NCBI GenBank assembly: GCA_963966185.1
Contig: CAWZYM010000389.1
Span: forward strand, 186,001-250,000
DNA from: Rhabditoides inermis
Lineage: Eukaryota; Nematoda; Chromadorea; Rhabditida; Rhabditidae
Length of the DNA stretch: 64,000 nucleotides
Direction of reading: 5' to 3'
A program made the position numbers and the translations under genes. Of this stretch, positions 36,714 to 49,119 are shown in pieces (position 1 is the stretch's first letter; each line of letters opens with the position of its first letter). The notes beneath the pieces were generated by a model. It was not told the origin of the DNA. It did no database searches and saw nothing but the letters and a program-made list of their open reading frames with translations.

Positions 36714-37085
36714 TGTCACCCTCGTCTCTCTCTCTCCAGCATATCCCATTCCAGTGTGAATTCGCACTGTTTCCCTTGACTACCGGATGTAGCATACTAT
36801 TCCCCTCTCTCCCTCCTCTGCTGTTCTCATACACACACACAAAGCCGGCTGATGAAGGGGGCAGGGGGATTTGCACCGCTGCGCTATGCCCACACATCGG
36901 CTAACCAACAACAACAAAAGCGACCACAGCTCACGTATATTTACAACTGCTATGATACGAATAACACAATAGAGAAATCGAACCTTGATAGCTTCGATCA
37001 TGCTGGATCCGGGGCGGGAGGGCTGCTTCTCGCAGCTCTTGTTGCGTATGAGTGAGCTCTTGGCGCCGCGAGCCGACAACGCCAT
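34913..37085 (-). CDS. Calmodulin-like EF-hand protein
   Basis: A four-EF-hand calcium sensor of the calmodulin/troponin C superfamily, about 200 residues. The first EF loop is canonical (DTDRSGAIGLDE). The second is atypical (DQRGNHEIDFDE). The third (after VFDR) has lost clear ligands, and the fourth is canonical (DVDGNGLIDYDE). The stop is TGA 34913-34915. An 18-base microexon (35319-35336, TCTDVE) sits before the third helix. Two possible first exons join in the same phase to the LKLHSDREHH exon: MALSARGAKSSLIRNKSCEK (36984-37085, eight bases after an acceptor) and MVAQCDYAQ (ATG 36563). The gene may thus have two promoters. The span given uses the distal start. Confidence 0.85.
35319..35336 (-). 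other. 18-base microexon of the EF-hand gene
   Basis: The sequence reads TCTDVE and is bounded by GTTTCAG and GTATGTAT in the minus-strand direction. It keeps phase 0 on both sides, so inclusion or skipping changes the protein by six residues in the third EF hand. Confidence 0.65.
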
Positions 37086-37998
37086 ACCCCTCCCTGCAAA
37101 CCACCGCCTATTATCCACGCACAACCACTTATCGAGAGAAAGTTGAATAGAAAAGTATGCGTGTTGACTATAGTGAGTGAGAGAGAATGGGGCGCTGCGA
37201 GCGGGCGGATGGGTAATGAGAGGATACAGCACGGCACCGGTCGATACATGATAACAGAGGATCTGTTTCCGAGGTGATGGCTAGAAGATTAGCCCCCCTC
37301 AGTAGAAATACACGGGATCAGGGAGGAGCAACGAGAGAAGGAGAATGCTACTAGAAATGACGAAGCAGACATCGTGTCTACAAGACGTATTCTCCACTCC
37401 AGGCCCAATCCACGCCTATGAAAGCAATATACCCAGGCAATTTCGCCTAAATCGGAAGACGACGAGAGAGCGCGTAGTGGCGAGAGAGCCGAGGTGGTAC
37501 GAGACAATGGAGAGACGGAGGAAAAGCGGGAGGAGAGGGAGAGAGAGGAGCGGTGTAGCGGGAGAGGAAAGAATAGGCCCACAGGGCTATCGGCACGCTA
37601 TCGATCGAGCTACTCGCAAAAATGACTTTGAGGTACATGGGAATATTGTGTGCGAAACCGGCATGCATAAGAAACAAAGGCCTTCGGCAATTGCGTTGCA
37701 TATTCGCTAGGCTATAGAGCGAGCTGAATACGCACACTATTTCCGTCGATTTGCCGACCCCCGCAGGGCAGTCATTCATAACAACAACAAGGACGCACTG
37801 AACACATAGAGAGACAATGTATGTATACATGCGTTCAATGGCATATCAAATCCAAAATGCTGCAACTTTATCGCGTCGTCAGGCAACAAGTCGGGGAAAT
37901 TTTATTATGTGATTTGCGGCGTTGTCTATATCTACAGAGTGTACAAACAAAGGAGAGGGGGAAGGTGGGGGTGTGTTGAATAGGTGGTTCTGGGTACA
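37086..37998. other. Spacer between the EF-hand gene and the C6/TSP1 gene
   Basis: No coding exon seen. It is the upstream side of the EF-hand gene and the downstream side of the proteoglycan-like gene, both on the minus strand. It may hold the EF-hand promoter. Confidence 0.6.
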
Positions 37999-40900
37999 TC
38001 ACGTCATCCACGAGGCGATCCATCGGCGCACTCGCATCAGGGTTGTGTCGGTGGAGGGACCACCGCGGCGGAATCTGAACGGAGAGGTTAGATGAATATG
38101 AGAGACCACATCTACCGTTCCAACGCCTCGAGCTCCAGTCGTTCCATCTGCCGTCTTCGACGACGCTGCGCCTTCAGAGACGTCGAGTTATCCTGAATGC
38201 ATAATTGTACTTAGCATTGGTGATACGGTGTGTTACCCTCTTAGTCCACTCTCGTTTCTTGCGTGTAGGCAGACAGTGGAATAGTCCGTTGTTCGAAGTG
38301 GCAGTGTATCCATCACAGCACGAGGTGAGACGAGGGTACTTGCACACTTCCAGACCGCATTTCTCCTTCTCGTACGGAAGTCTAAACCATTATGTCTAAG
38401 TTAGTTGTTAGTCTACATCACTTTCATACTATTGCGTTAAGGAGCGAGCGAGATTGCTCGTGAGCGCATTACCTTTGATCTAGCCGCACTCTGCCCGAAA
38501 AAATAAGATACAGTAGTGCAGCAGGCTCAATAGCCGTAATTAGAGTGCTCTCGGGATGATGCACTAATGTACAACTTATTCTCCACACGTGAATGTAAAT
38601 AGTTAGATTCGCGAAGTACAACTCCCTGTGTTTTCTCACTTTCTCCGTTAGAACTGTGTTGATGGTTCTCGCACTCACCCGGGACAGGTGCAGGTGTCGG
38701 CTGTCTTGATGCAGGCGCGGAAGCGCTGTCTGTTGCCGCAGCTGCCACACGTGTCAGTGCACGCCGACCACTCCCTCCACTCCTCCCACGCAGTCGCGTC
38801 GCACGACGCTGCCGCCACCGGCTGACACACACACTACACACACGCCATCAACACTCGCTTACCGTGGTCGCTACGATTGCGGTGGCGATCGCACAGCTGA
38901 TCGTTCCGGCGATGATTCCTCCGCCCGGCATCTCCCACTCGGCCTGCACCAGCAAGAGAATACTTGATTGAAGATATCCCCTGTACCTGTGAGTTGCAGG
39001 TGAATGTTGTGTTGAGAGGGCTGGCAGAGCTGAGGAGTGGGGCGGCAGCTCCAGAGTCGATCAGATTCACCTCGTCCGTCGGCTATAAATATATTCTCTC
39101 TCCCTTTCTCTCGCTCATTGTTCCAACTTGCCCCAATTCTACGTGCTATGATTACTACTAACTACTTGTGATATGCAAAACGCAGGTGCGTCGCAGAAAC
39201 AGCTGAAAATAAGTGCATATAAAACATTCGGACTCACATTCCTTCCAGTGCAGGAGAAATCAACACGTAGGCAACCGTTGGTGGAGGTCTCTGTAAATAC
39301 GCGATTACTCGCACTCGTGATTCGGCCACTCACCGATAGTGACGAAGCCGTCGTCGTATGGGTCTGGGGCCGACGCGAGAAGCGCACGATTGCACTGCAG
39401 GCACGCTACTGAAATAAACACAGTTCACTCACACTATATAGTATTTACACGGTAAATCACATGAGCAACAATATTCGCAACAATGTTGAGTAATTAATAT
39501 CCATATGTCTTACCGGTTCCGACAGCGGTTGTAGTCGGTACAGTGATAACGGGTACTGTGACTGAAAGAGTGTGATTATAGGTATATCTGGATGGGGTGT
39601 GGTAATAGGATTGACCCGAATGCTCACCGACGGGCGCGAGAGTCGTCGGGATCACGGCGGGAGCTTCAAAGAATGGTTTGAGATAGGAAGCGAGAGATCG
39701 GGACATACCTGTCTTTCTGCAAGCCGCAGTAGTGATCTGCTGTCCGAGTCTCATCCACTTGCCCTCCGCCGAGCAGGTGAGAGAGTTGGACACGTGACTC
39801 ACGGAACTGCCCGTTTCAGTCACTCCATTCATGAAGATTGTCACGTTGTCGAATGGCTGAAATTACACGAACATGTAAACGTCACTTTATGTTCACTTTT
39901 TTGTTTCACTCACATTTCCCCTGCATCGAATGACGACAACGCGACAGCCTGCCGCGTCCCTGCAAAGAGGATCATTGATCCCCGCCCCGGCCTTGATCAA
40001 TGCACACACACGCACGCAACACGTTCCCTTTTCCACACGTCACACATCCCCATAATCGCATTGTACACTCACCTGTAGTGGTCAAGCACCAAAAATCCAT
40101 CGTTTGCATTCGGATCCGACGTCAACACCGATGCTCCCTCAAGGTTCGGACACGTGGAACACAGGCTCGCTGGATACACGAGGATGAATACAGATTCTAA
40201 CTACATATAGAAATACCCGGCGCAAGAGTAGTGACTTCGGCGGCGACGGGCGGGAGTGTGGTGGGGAGAGTGGTGGGTGGGGTGGGAAGAGGGGTGGTGA
40301 CAGCGACAGTCGGCGGCAGCACAGTCGACGGTTCTGCGGACAGGTATGAGGAGAGACGGGCGCGCACTCACCTGCTAGAATACAGCTCACACTCTTCACC
40401 TCCGTGCCCTCCGCGTTCACCCAGCTGCCCGCTGTGTCACACTGGAATTGCGTCGCCAACGAACCAGCCGACGATGCAACCTATACTCGTGATTGAACCA
40501 AAAAAATGAAAACAAAATCTCACATCCGTCTGATCCGTGTTCAGTTCTACCTCCTCGCCGACCTAAAATTAACATTTTTTACGCAACGTCTCAGCTCATA
40601 CGTTTCCGGAACAAGTGACGTTGACGAGTGCGCATCCGTCGGATCCGAAGTAGTGGGTGAGCACGATGTTGCCCTCGCTCACTTCCCCGTCTGCTAGCGC
40701 TATCGGCATACGAGAACACAGCGAGCACGGTACTGAATGCGAAATAAATTATTACATCTTCGTGAAATAAATAGAAAAATACATTGTAGAACATGTATGT
40801 AATCTGTTAAAACCCACGATCGGGGTTGGGCTCTGGTTGGATGATGGGCGGGAGTGTGATGGGAGGGTTGGGATCGACGGAGGCGCCCGATGCCGCGCAT

Positions 40901-43900
40901 TCCATACTGTCGATGTCCAGTCCGTTCTCCGACAGACGCCACTTGCCACCCGAGTGGCACGATAGAAGCACATTGATCTGAACAGAAGTTTGACAACAGA
41001 AAACGACTCGTTCTCACCTCATCGGCCGCATTCCACTCGGAACTGTCGGAAGTCTTGAGATATGCAGTGTCGCCTGGCTGAAATCAACCCTTGTTCAGCT
41101 CGCTTCCATAAACGTACCTTGCTGTTGCAGGATATCTCCAGTTGACGACAAGTGTCTCTGCTAATGTAATAGTAGTCCAATCTCTGAAAGCATCGCTGTT
41201 TTTGATATTCTCATTCTCCAATTTTACCGTGATTCCCTTGTACTGTGTGTGCGGAATGGTTCCAGTCGTCTGTGTGATGGAAGGACATCCAGTCGAGCAC
41301 CACGAAACTAACATGCAACAATTAAAGAAATGTATAAGTTTATGAGCACCTGTCGCTGGGGTGATGCCTGTTGGTTGTGTAGATCCACCTTCATTGGTCA
41401 CTTCACCAGATGGCGCGTCCGTGACTTCCTCACTTCCACTCGTCACTTCTCCTGACGGCGTTTCTTCACCAGACGGGGAATCCGTTACTTCACCGAGTCC
41501 ACTAGTAACTTCTCCAGAAGGTGCTTCAGTGACTTCCGCGGAACCGCTGGTGGCCTCTCCAGATGGTGAATCCGTAGTCTGTTCTCCGCCACTGGTCACT
41601 TCTCCGGAAGGTGTTTCTGTGACCTCTCCAGAACCGCTGGCGCTTTCTCCAGATGGCGTTTCTCCGGAGGGGATTTCAGTCACATCACCGGAGCCGCTTG
41701 TGACTTCTCCTGACGGTGCTTCAGTGACTTCTTCTACGCCGCTGGTGACCTCTCCAGAAGGCAGTTCAGTCACCTCTCCAGATCCACTAGTGACCTCACC
41801 CGATGGTTCTTCGGTAACTTCGCCAGATCCACTTGTCACTTCTCCAGAAGGTGCTTCAGTGACCTCTGCCGAACCGCTGGTGACCTCTCCTGATCCGCTA
41901 GTTTCTCCTGATGGTGCTTCGGTAACATCTCCAGATCCGCTGTTTTCTTCTCCCGATGGTGTTTCGGTAACATCTCCAGATCCGCTATTTTCTTCTCCCG
42001 ATGGTGCTTCGGTAACATCTCCAGATCCGCTGTTTTCTTCTCCCGATGGTGCTTCGGTAACATCTCCAGATCCGCTATTTTCTTCTCCCGATGGTGCTTC
42101 GTTAACATCTCCAGATCCGCTATTTTCTTCTCCCGATGGTGCTTCGGTAACATCTCCAGATCCGCTATTTTCTTCTCCAGACGGCCCTTCGGTAACATCT
42201 CCAGATCCGCTAGTTTCTTCTCCAGATGGTTCTTCAGTAACATCTCCAGATCCACTGGTGACCTCTCCCGATGGAGTTTCAGTGACTTCACCAGCCAAAG
42301 TGGATACCTCTGCTGGCATATCGGTAACCGGCTGTAGCACTGGATCTAAACAAACGATCCTAGTTCAAGAAAATAGGAAAATATCAACATACTTTCATTC
42401 TCCAGTATCACACACGACACGTTGTTAATCTGAATGTTGGTCGGACCATCATGCCTGTAAAATCTCCAAATAATGACATCCCGCCAACTACGAGTACAAC
42501 CCACCAGCTGCCATTTCGATCGCATGTGAATGTGCGATTGATGCTGGCTCCAGTGAGGCCAACCGATTGCCCGTTCACGTAGAGATCGACTGTTTGGTTA
42601 GACTAAAACAAAATTGTTTTAATGATTGTTACAATCGTACCTCGTATGGATAGCAGTTGACGAGCACAGTGAGGCACTTGTCTATGCGGTGGTCCATGAG
42701 AGTGATTCCTTCGAGGAGTCCGGGAGGGGCCGACACCAGATGTCTACACTCGCGACAATGACCGAACTCCTCGTCTGGAAGATTATTCCGAAAATAAGTG
42801 AGTGTTTTTCTCACTCACCAGCTGCCTTATAAACACAACTGATAGTATTGATAGCAACGGCCGGATTGTCCTTTCGCTTCCATTTTCCCTTAAAAATTTT
42901 AAAACGTTTAAATATAATAAGCAATGAACAGCATACCATATTGCACACGAAATCGCTTTCCAAAGTGGCATTGTTGCTGATTGCCTCGTCCTTGTCATAG
43001 ATGACTCGCACCGGTCGCTTGTCCGAGGGCTACAATCTCTCCTCTTCATCACTTTTTTCCTTTCTCCACTCACATGGCTGGTTCTGCAGTCGTATTCGAC
43101 CATCTTGCAGTTCCCCTTCAACGTGTACCGCGACACTATCGACGCACCGTCCTCGTAGCTCTGTGGGAGTTCGTTATCATCATTTCCGAGTCCAAGATGT
43201 TTCAAACCTCTTCGATATTGTTCATGACTGTCACATCCAGGTCGGCACAGGTATCATCACACGCGATTTCGCCACTAGGGTTCACCTCCAGGGGTAAATC
43301 TGAATTTGTAAAATTATCCTTGCATTCCACTCTTCCCTACCGGTCACTTCCGGCAGATCGGTCACCTCCTCACCGCTGCCACTTCCACTGCCTTCTGAAC
43401 ATAAGTATTAGTGAACGTGATAATGTTCTACTACACTATCTGTACCTCCTTCCGGAGTGACTTCTCCACATCCACTCTCCTCTCCACTCGCCACACCACT
43501 TTCTACCGGCGCCTCAGTTGCACTTCCAGACTCCATCGATCCATCGGTGACACCACTATCGCCGGAACCAGAACCAGACTCCTCACCACTAGTATCGGTG
43601 GAACCAGATTCCTCAGATGAACCAGAGTCAATGGCACCAGATTCCTCGGAAGAACCAGAATCGGTGGAACCAGATTCCTCTGAAGAACCAGAATCGGTAG
43701 AACCAGAATCGGTGGAACCAGATTCCTCAGAAGAACCAGGATCGGTGGAACCGGATTCCTCAGATGAACCAGAGTCAATAGAACCAGATTCCTCGGAAGA
43801 ACCAGAATCGGTGGAACCAGATTCCTCAGAAGAACCAGGATCGGTGGAACCAGACTCTTCCGAAGAACCGGAATCGGTGGACCCAGATTCTCCAGAATCC

Positions 43901-45016
43901 GGCGCGCTTGTAACTTCCTCGATTGGTTCATCGGTGGTACCACTTCCACCGGAACCAGATCCGGACTCTTCCAGGGGTGCTTCAGTCTCGCCGGATTCAG
44001 CAGACGACGATGTCTCCTCTCCCCAACCACTCTCTCCTCCAGACACCTCTCCACCCATCGTTGTCCCCATATCTATAATCTCTCATCAATACATGTATGT
44101 GTAGGCGTGCACTCACCCGGTGGCGCCGTTGTCTCCTCACCCGATCTGAAAACAAACCGATTATGCAGATTTCACCAGACAGGTCTGTCAAAGTGTTTGT
44201 GAGGGTGCGGTGGTACTACGTGTGAAATTGTATTTTGTACCCGCTAGTCTCGTCCGTCGTGCTTCCACTGGTTACACCCGTAGTGATGTCTTCTGCGGCC
44301 AATGTGGTGGCATCGGTATGTACAGTGCTAGGCTCTTCTGGTGCTACTGTGGTAGGATAGTCGAGCGCAAGAGTCGTTGGATCGTCTGGTGGTGCAGTGG
44401 TTGCTGGTGCATCAGTTTGTTCTTCTGGTGCAATCGTGGTGGCTTCATTCGGTGCAGCAGTGGTGGCTTCCTTTGGTGTATCGGTGCTTGGTTCCACTGT
44501 GGTGCTGACTGACTCTGCTGGCGTCGACGCCTCTGTAGTAGGATCATCGCGAGCAGCTATTGTTGTCGGTGCTGAAAGAAAATGAATACATTACAATCAA
44601 AATAGATCGATCTCACCAGGAGTTGTCAAAACTTGTGGGCACATTGCAACTTCCGAATACGTTCCCCTGAAAAGATGAAGATTGTAAACCATTTCACAGA
44701 AACAAAGGTAAATAACGTACGGGCATTGGTATGGATCTGCCTGCTCACAGCCTAGCGGCATAGCTTCGCAGTGACGCCATCGGGTCTAGAAACACAATGA
44801 AGCGTCCTTGAGGTATTCTCACCTTGAAGTTTGTGAGTGAGCTCCACTGGGTAGGACAGGCGGACCACTCAGACCAACCGCCCCATTCACCCTCGATCGA
44901 ACAGAGCTGAAAAGAATTTGTGATACTCTCGAAACTGAAGCGTAGTTTGCACTCACCTCTGCACTTGCTGATCTAAGCAGAAAGAATATGAGCACAATAA
45001 ATAAGCAATTCTTCAT
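37999..45016 (-). CDS. Secreted proteoglycan-like matrix protein: TSP1-like modules, six nematode C6 domains, Ser-Gly repeat arrays
   Basis: A large secreted protein. ATG 45016 begins a signal peptide (MKNCLFIVLIFFLLRSASAE), followed by a TSP1-like module (GGWSEWSACPTQW), a Thr-rich mucin segment (TTAAPNEATTIAPEEQ), a Ser/Gly/Glu array (33-base repeats), two C6 domains, a second array (45-base repeats with SGSG), four more C6 domains separated by Thr/Pro linkers, a TSP1 (EEWREWSACTDTCGSCGNRQ) and a basic tail ending at TGA 37999-38001. Each C6 domain has the pattern CxxC, GC...V.C, then a late C..(G)xW and a final C (for example HYRDAAGCRVVVIRC and NSLTCSAEGKWMRL). Acidic SGSG sites are the classic xylosylation signal, so I infer a chondroitin-type core protein. 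About 30 small exons. A two-codon uORF overlaps the start. Confidence 0.85.
41396..42330 (-). repeat. 45-base tandem repeat encoding SGSGDVTEAPSGEEN-type units
   Basis: About 20 copies of a 15-residue unit in one uninterrupted frame. Copies near 41930-42240 are almost identical at DNA level, while those near 41400-41900 vary (S/G, D/E, T/A), which suggests recent expansion at one side. Most units contain Ser-Gly-Ser-Gly preceded or followed by acidic residues. Confidence 0.95.
43590..43905 (-). repeat. 33-base tandem repeat encoding SGSTDSGSSEE units
   Basis: About nine copies of an 11-residue unit, some lacking part of the unit. The repeat has a different length and sequence from the 45-base array in the same gene, yet is also rich in Ser-Gly and Glu. 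Confidence 0.93.
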
Positions 45017-46525
45017 TGCATGTGGTCGGGAGAAGTCCCGATCGGAAAGAGAGGGGCAAGGGAGGTAGTGCGTATGTACGGTAGTGCTCTCTAAAAGGGA
45101 AACAGTGTTAGGGGTTAGGGATCGAGATTTCAATAGTGCACTTCACACACATAAACAAGCATTATCTCGAAACACACAGTTCAATTCCGACGAAAATTGA
45201 CTCGTGCTCATTTCAATAGCCGTTACATCAAGATTTGGAAGAGATTCTCGATTTCTCGGTTATTTCAAAATGCCACACAGTGATTTGATAAAACTATAGC
45301 GATTTTATGAAACTCGTGTAAAACACAAAACTTTTTTCAATCATATTTTGTGAATTCGCGAAATTGAGGTTGAGAAGAACATGAAAACATGAACACACAG
45401 GTTGATTTCTAAAACGATACGAATTATAAACCGCGGAACAAAGCATGACAGTAGTACTGAACATTACATAATTCGAAAGTAGTTTAACATCATATTATTG
45501 GGGTCAATCGGCAGAAGTAACATAATTGGAAGATATCAGTAAGCGTGTCGAAAGTCAATACGGAAGATGTCTGGAGGCAGTTCGAAGGAAATCGAGGAGA
45601 GTAACCACATTTCGAATCAATAGCATTCTGAATACCGGTGTGAAACTGTGAATTTGGTAATCGCATCCATTTCTCTCGCTCTTTCGCCTCACCTGCGCCT
45701 CTCATTATCGCTCGCTGTCTCGCCTGTTCTCACGTCGATCTCTCTCATGCGGTTCACTAACGAACCATCGTCGGTCTAACAAAACAGAGTGAGAGTATTA
45801 CAGTAATCCAGTGGAGAAGAGCGCACGACTGACAGGTTTGGGTAGAGGTAGAGTGCGAAATGGTATGAAACGCGGTGGACCGGCGACCGAAATGAGGCGG
45901 ATTGTGTAATGCCACGAAAAAAGAGAGCCTATGACAACCAAAAACTAGCAAAGAAGAGGAACATAATCTAATACAGCACCAATGAGCACGCATCCGAGTG
46001 ACGTTAGTCGAAAGCCACAGATTCGAAAAGATACCGCTATTAAATAGATTGAGTAGATCAAAATCCGCGCACAGTCATAAAGTGGGATTGGCCAGGCGCG
46101 CAGTTTGATCTCTCTGGGGCAACTCAATGAACTGTGCAATGGAGGCTGGGGAACGTGAAACGTGACTGCCGAGCGTTCGCTTTGTCGGCTAGACAACCAT
46201 GTCTCAACCACTCGAATTTGCATAGCTCCAAAGTCATTGTCGACGATTCCACCCCTCCCCCGTCATTTCTACTTTTTCTTACTCCCCCATGTGGTCGAAT
46301 GGTATTTTTTTGTTATTTCCTTCTCGCGCTACTGACCTATTTCGTTCAGCCCACGATTGTTGACTAAACTAAAAGACAGTTATGGTTTCAAAGAATTATT
46401 CAAACGTTACGGTTAAAAATGTACAAGACGCGCTGGGATCCGTGGCGAAAGCGCAGCAAGCAAAGGTAGTAGAGCGAGTGAGGCGATCATGAACATGGCT
46501 GATTGAGCGATCCCCCGCCGCCAGC
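45017..46525. other. Divergent intergenic region between the C6/TSP1 gene and SLC41
   Basis: No coding gene seen. The minus-strand frames at 45757-46223 have no splice context or recognisable content. It must hold the promoters of both flanking genes, which point away from each other. Confidence 0.6.
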
Positions 46526-48776
46526 ATGGAGTCTGCGAGTCGGGAGACAGTCCTCTCGACAGCCCCCTCTACACCTTGCCCCACCGAGGAACACTCCCGA
46601 GTGAGCGGAGTCGAGCCATCCATACTCGACTCCACCATATCCGGATCTCCTGGCATACACAGCGTGCGCAAGAAATCGGTGAGTACATGTTGGTACGGAT
46701 CGATAATCAATCGATTTCTTGTCGAGAATAGGCTACTGTAAACTATCGTATTTCAGCCGCACGGGAGCTCGTTCTCACTGCGAATGATCTTCAGTAGGTA
46801 AATTTGCATGTTCGTAATCAATAAGCTAATTTCCCATTTTGAGCTTCGAATCTGACGCGGAGAAGACCCTCTCGGAAGACGTGACGCAGCCGTCAGAAGA
46901 GGAGGACGACGAGACGTGGAAACAGGTCTTCTATCAGGTGCGGTACGAGGATTACGGTAGATTACAGTATACCTTCAGACCCTCTTCCCGTTTATCGTGT
47001 CCGGACTCTGTTCGATCGCGGCCGGAAAGATACTCAACTGGTTGGTAGAAGAGTTGTGCCGTCTTATCTGCTTCTGTCAGGGCGACGACGTTGGACCTGC
47101 TGAAGAAGTACCACATCTTCATCGTCCTCTACCCGTCACTCGCGGGACTGAAGGGCAACCTCGACATGACGTTCGCCAGTCGACTCAGCACCATGGCGCA
47201 CAAGAGCAAGCTGGACGATTGGAGAGGGGCGGCCGGACGAGGCAGGATATTCAAGGGGATCGCACTCGTGCAGGTGGCGCGAAACGAGTGGCAAGGACCG
47301 GAGTGTATTGCAGGCGCAAGCTATCGTGGGCAGCTGGTGCGCGGTGGGAGTGGTAGTCGTGCTAAGTGTGCTGCAGCTCGAGAGCCTCACCTGCAAGGTG
47401 AGTGGCGCCTGCCTCTTCCCCCCTCATCCGAGTGCGCAGGGCGACTACTCGTGGTGGCTCATCCCCTACGCCGTGTCCACTTCCGGCCTCTGCACCTGCA
47501 TCGCCGGATTCATAATGTCCACTAGCATGGTTGCCATCATACTCTGTAGCAGACGACACAACGTGAGCCCACCGCTTTTGGCTCTATGCAACATCTTCCA
47601 GGTGAATCCCGACAACATCACGACGCCAATCGCCGCCTCTGTCGGGGATCTACTCGCTATATCATTTCTGGTGCGTCACTGCATCACTCGCATATCCAAT
47701 CCACCGTCACTGTGTTGTAGTTGGGCTTCGCGCACCTGCTTCGGCAGTTGAACCAGCCAGTGATCGACTGTGTCGTCACAGCCCTCCTGCTACTCGCTCT
47801 GCCACTCCTTTTCTGGACTATCAGGAAGTGAGAGAGGGGAGTGGGTGAAGGGAGACGTGGTGTTGCAGGGACTCTGACTCGGCAGAGGCAGCCCGTTCGT
47901 GCTGGCCGGGCATCCTGGGCGCTCTCCTCATCTCCTCTTTCGCCGGCATCGTTCTCGGCAACGGAGTGCGCACCTACCCCGACTGCTCCCACTTCATGAC
48001 CATCATAGCTGGTGGGTCGTCGTTGCGCATAGTTTCCAACGGCTGTTGTGCAGGCATCGGAGGCAACCGCGTGGCGGTGCAAGCGTCTCGCATCTCGTCG
48101 TTCCTGCATGTGCACAGGGGAAAGGGGCGACTGCCCGAGGGAAAGACCGCCACCTCGTACTTCAACCCATACAGGGCGTTCTTCTCGCAAGGTAGGCTAC
48201 TCACAAATACCAATACATTTCATTACCTGTTATCAGACCCCGACGCGAAGACAGCGCGTCTCTTCTGGTTCACGTCCCTCGGATTCCAGTCGCTGTTTCT
48301 TTTCATTGTCTATGGCATCAACTTCTTTTCATCGACACAGAAAATCGCGGTACATTTTTGTTTTCTTTCGGTCATACGATTATATTTCAGATCAATCCGG
48401 CGTTTGCGGCGCTCTACATTCTCGCTACTTTCGTGCAGGTGTAACAATCATAAACCAAAATGATAACTGTGTGAGTTTAGGTGGGCGTTCTTCTGTACGT
48501 GTGCCAATTGGTGGTGCATGCGATGTGGAAATGGAGGATCGATCCTGACATACACGCCATCCCTCTACTCACTTCATTCGGTACGGCAACACTTTGGTAT
48601 CAAGACAGTGGTAGCTGAACATACTTCATTTTTTAGGAGATGTGCTTGGTTCTTGTCTGCTTCTACTCGTCTACTACATTCTCGACGTTGCTTATAAGGG
48701 CAACAACGACTACGTCCATACAAGCCCCCAGGCTACCGAGCTCTGCTCGCCGAATCAGAATGCTTCAACCTCTTAA
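46526..48776 (+). CDS. SLC41-family magnesium transporter
   Basis: A membrane divalent-cation (Mg2+) transporter related to bacterial MgtE. It starts MESASRETVLSTAPSTPC (ATG 46526) with an acidic cytosolic N-terminus (SEEEDDETWKQVFYQ). In-phase exons then give the first half (VLYPSLAGLKGNLDMTFASR, CTCIAGFIMSTSMVAIIL, VNPDNITTPIAASVGDLLA) and the second half (FAGIVLGNGVRTYPDCSHF, GIGGNRVAVQASRISSFLH, IHAIPLLTSFGDVLGSCLL), ending TAA 48774-48776. Both signature cores (GLKGN.....SR and GGN.VAVQASRIS) and both D-containing (P)IA/LL..GD motifs are intact, and length is close to 500 residues as in animal SLC41A1-3. A polyA signal lies at 48861. Confidence 0.93.
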
Positions 48777-48860
48777 AAAGAGTGCTTCAAGACCTTACTT
48801 AAATTCCTCACAGAAACACAATATTACTCTTACCACTTATCACTTTGACTTACCACTTAC

Positions 48861-48866
48861 AATAAA
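48861..48866 (+). terminator. PolyA signal AATAAA of the SLC41 gene
   Basis: AATAAA lies 85 bases after the stop at 48776. Confidence 0.75.
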
Positions 48867-49119
48867 TGTCTCGTTGTTGTTGTTGTCGTTCGTAACCTCT
48901 TTCACAATTACCTGCCTGGTATCTGTTCGATATACACGATGTGATATGCGGCTTTCTGACACGCTATTTGATTGTCTGCTATATCTGTGGTATCTTTGCC
49001 ATTCGAGTCCTCTACCTCATTTAATTCGTCCCGCCCCCTCATTCCACCCTTACCTCGCTTTATACTCTATTACTCGCGCCGTCTCACGACTCGTCATCTC
49101 ATCTCGTCATCTCATCAAC

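Noticed and set aside
41836..42291. Second minus-strand frame through the repeat (basic Leu-rich)
   Set aside because: The 45-base period keeps all frames open. Only the SGSG frame joins flanking exons.
41361..42428. Long plus-strand frame (355 codons) opposite the 45-base repeat array
   Set aside because: Antisense shadow of the repeat. The minus frame continues in phase into C6 domains, while the plus frame has no context.
41396..43905. CRISPR-like repeat arrays
   Set aside because: Coding tandem repeats without spacers in a eukaryotic gene.
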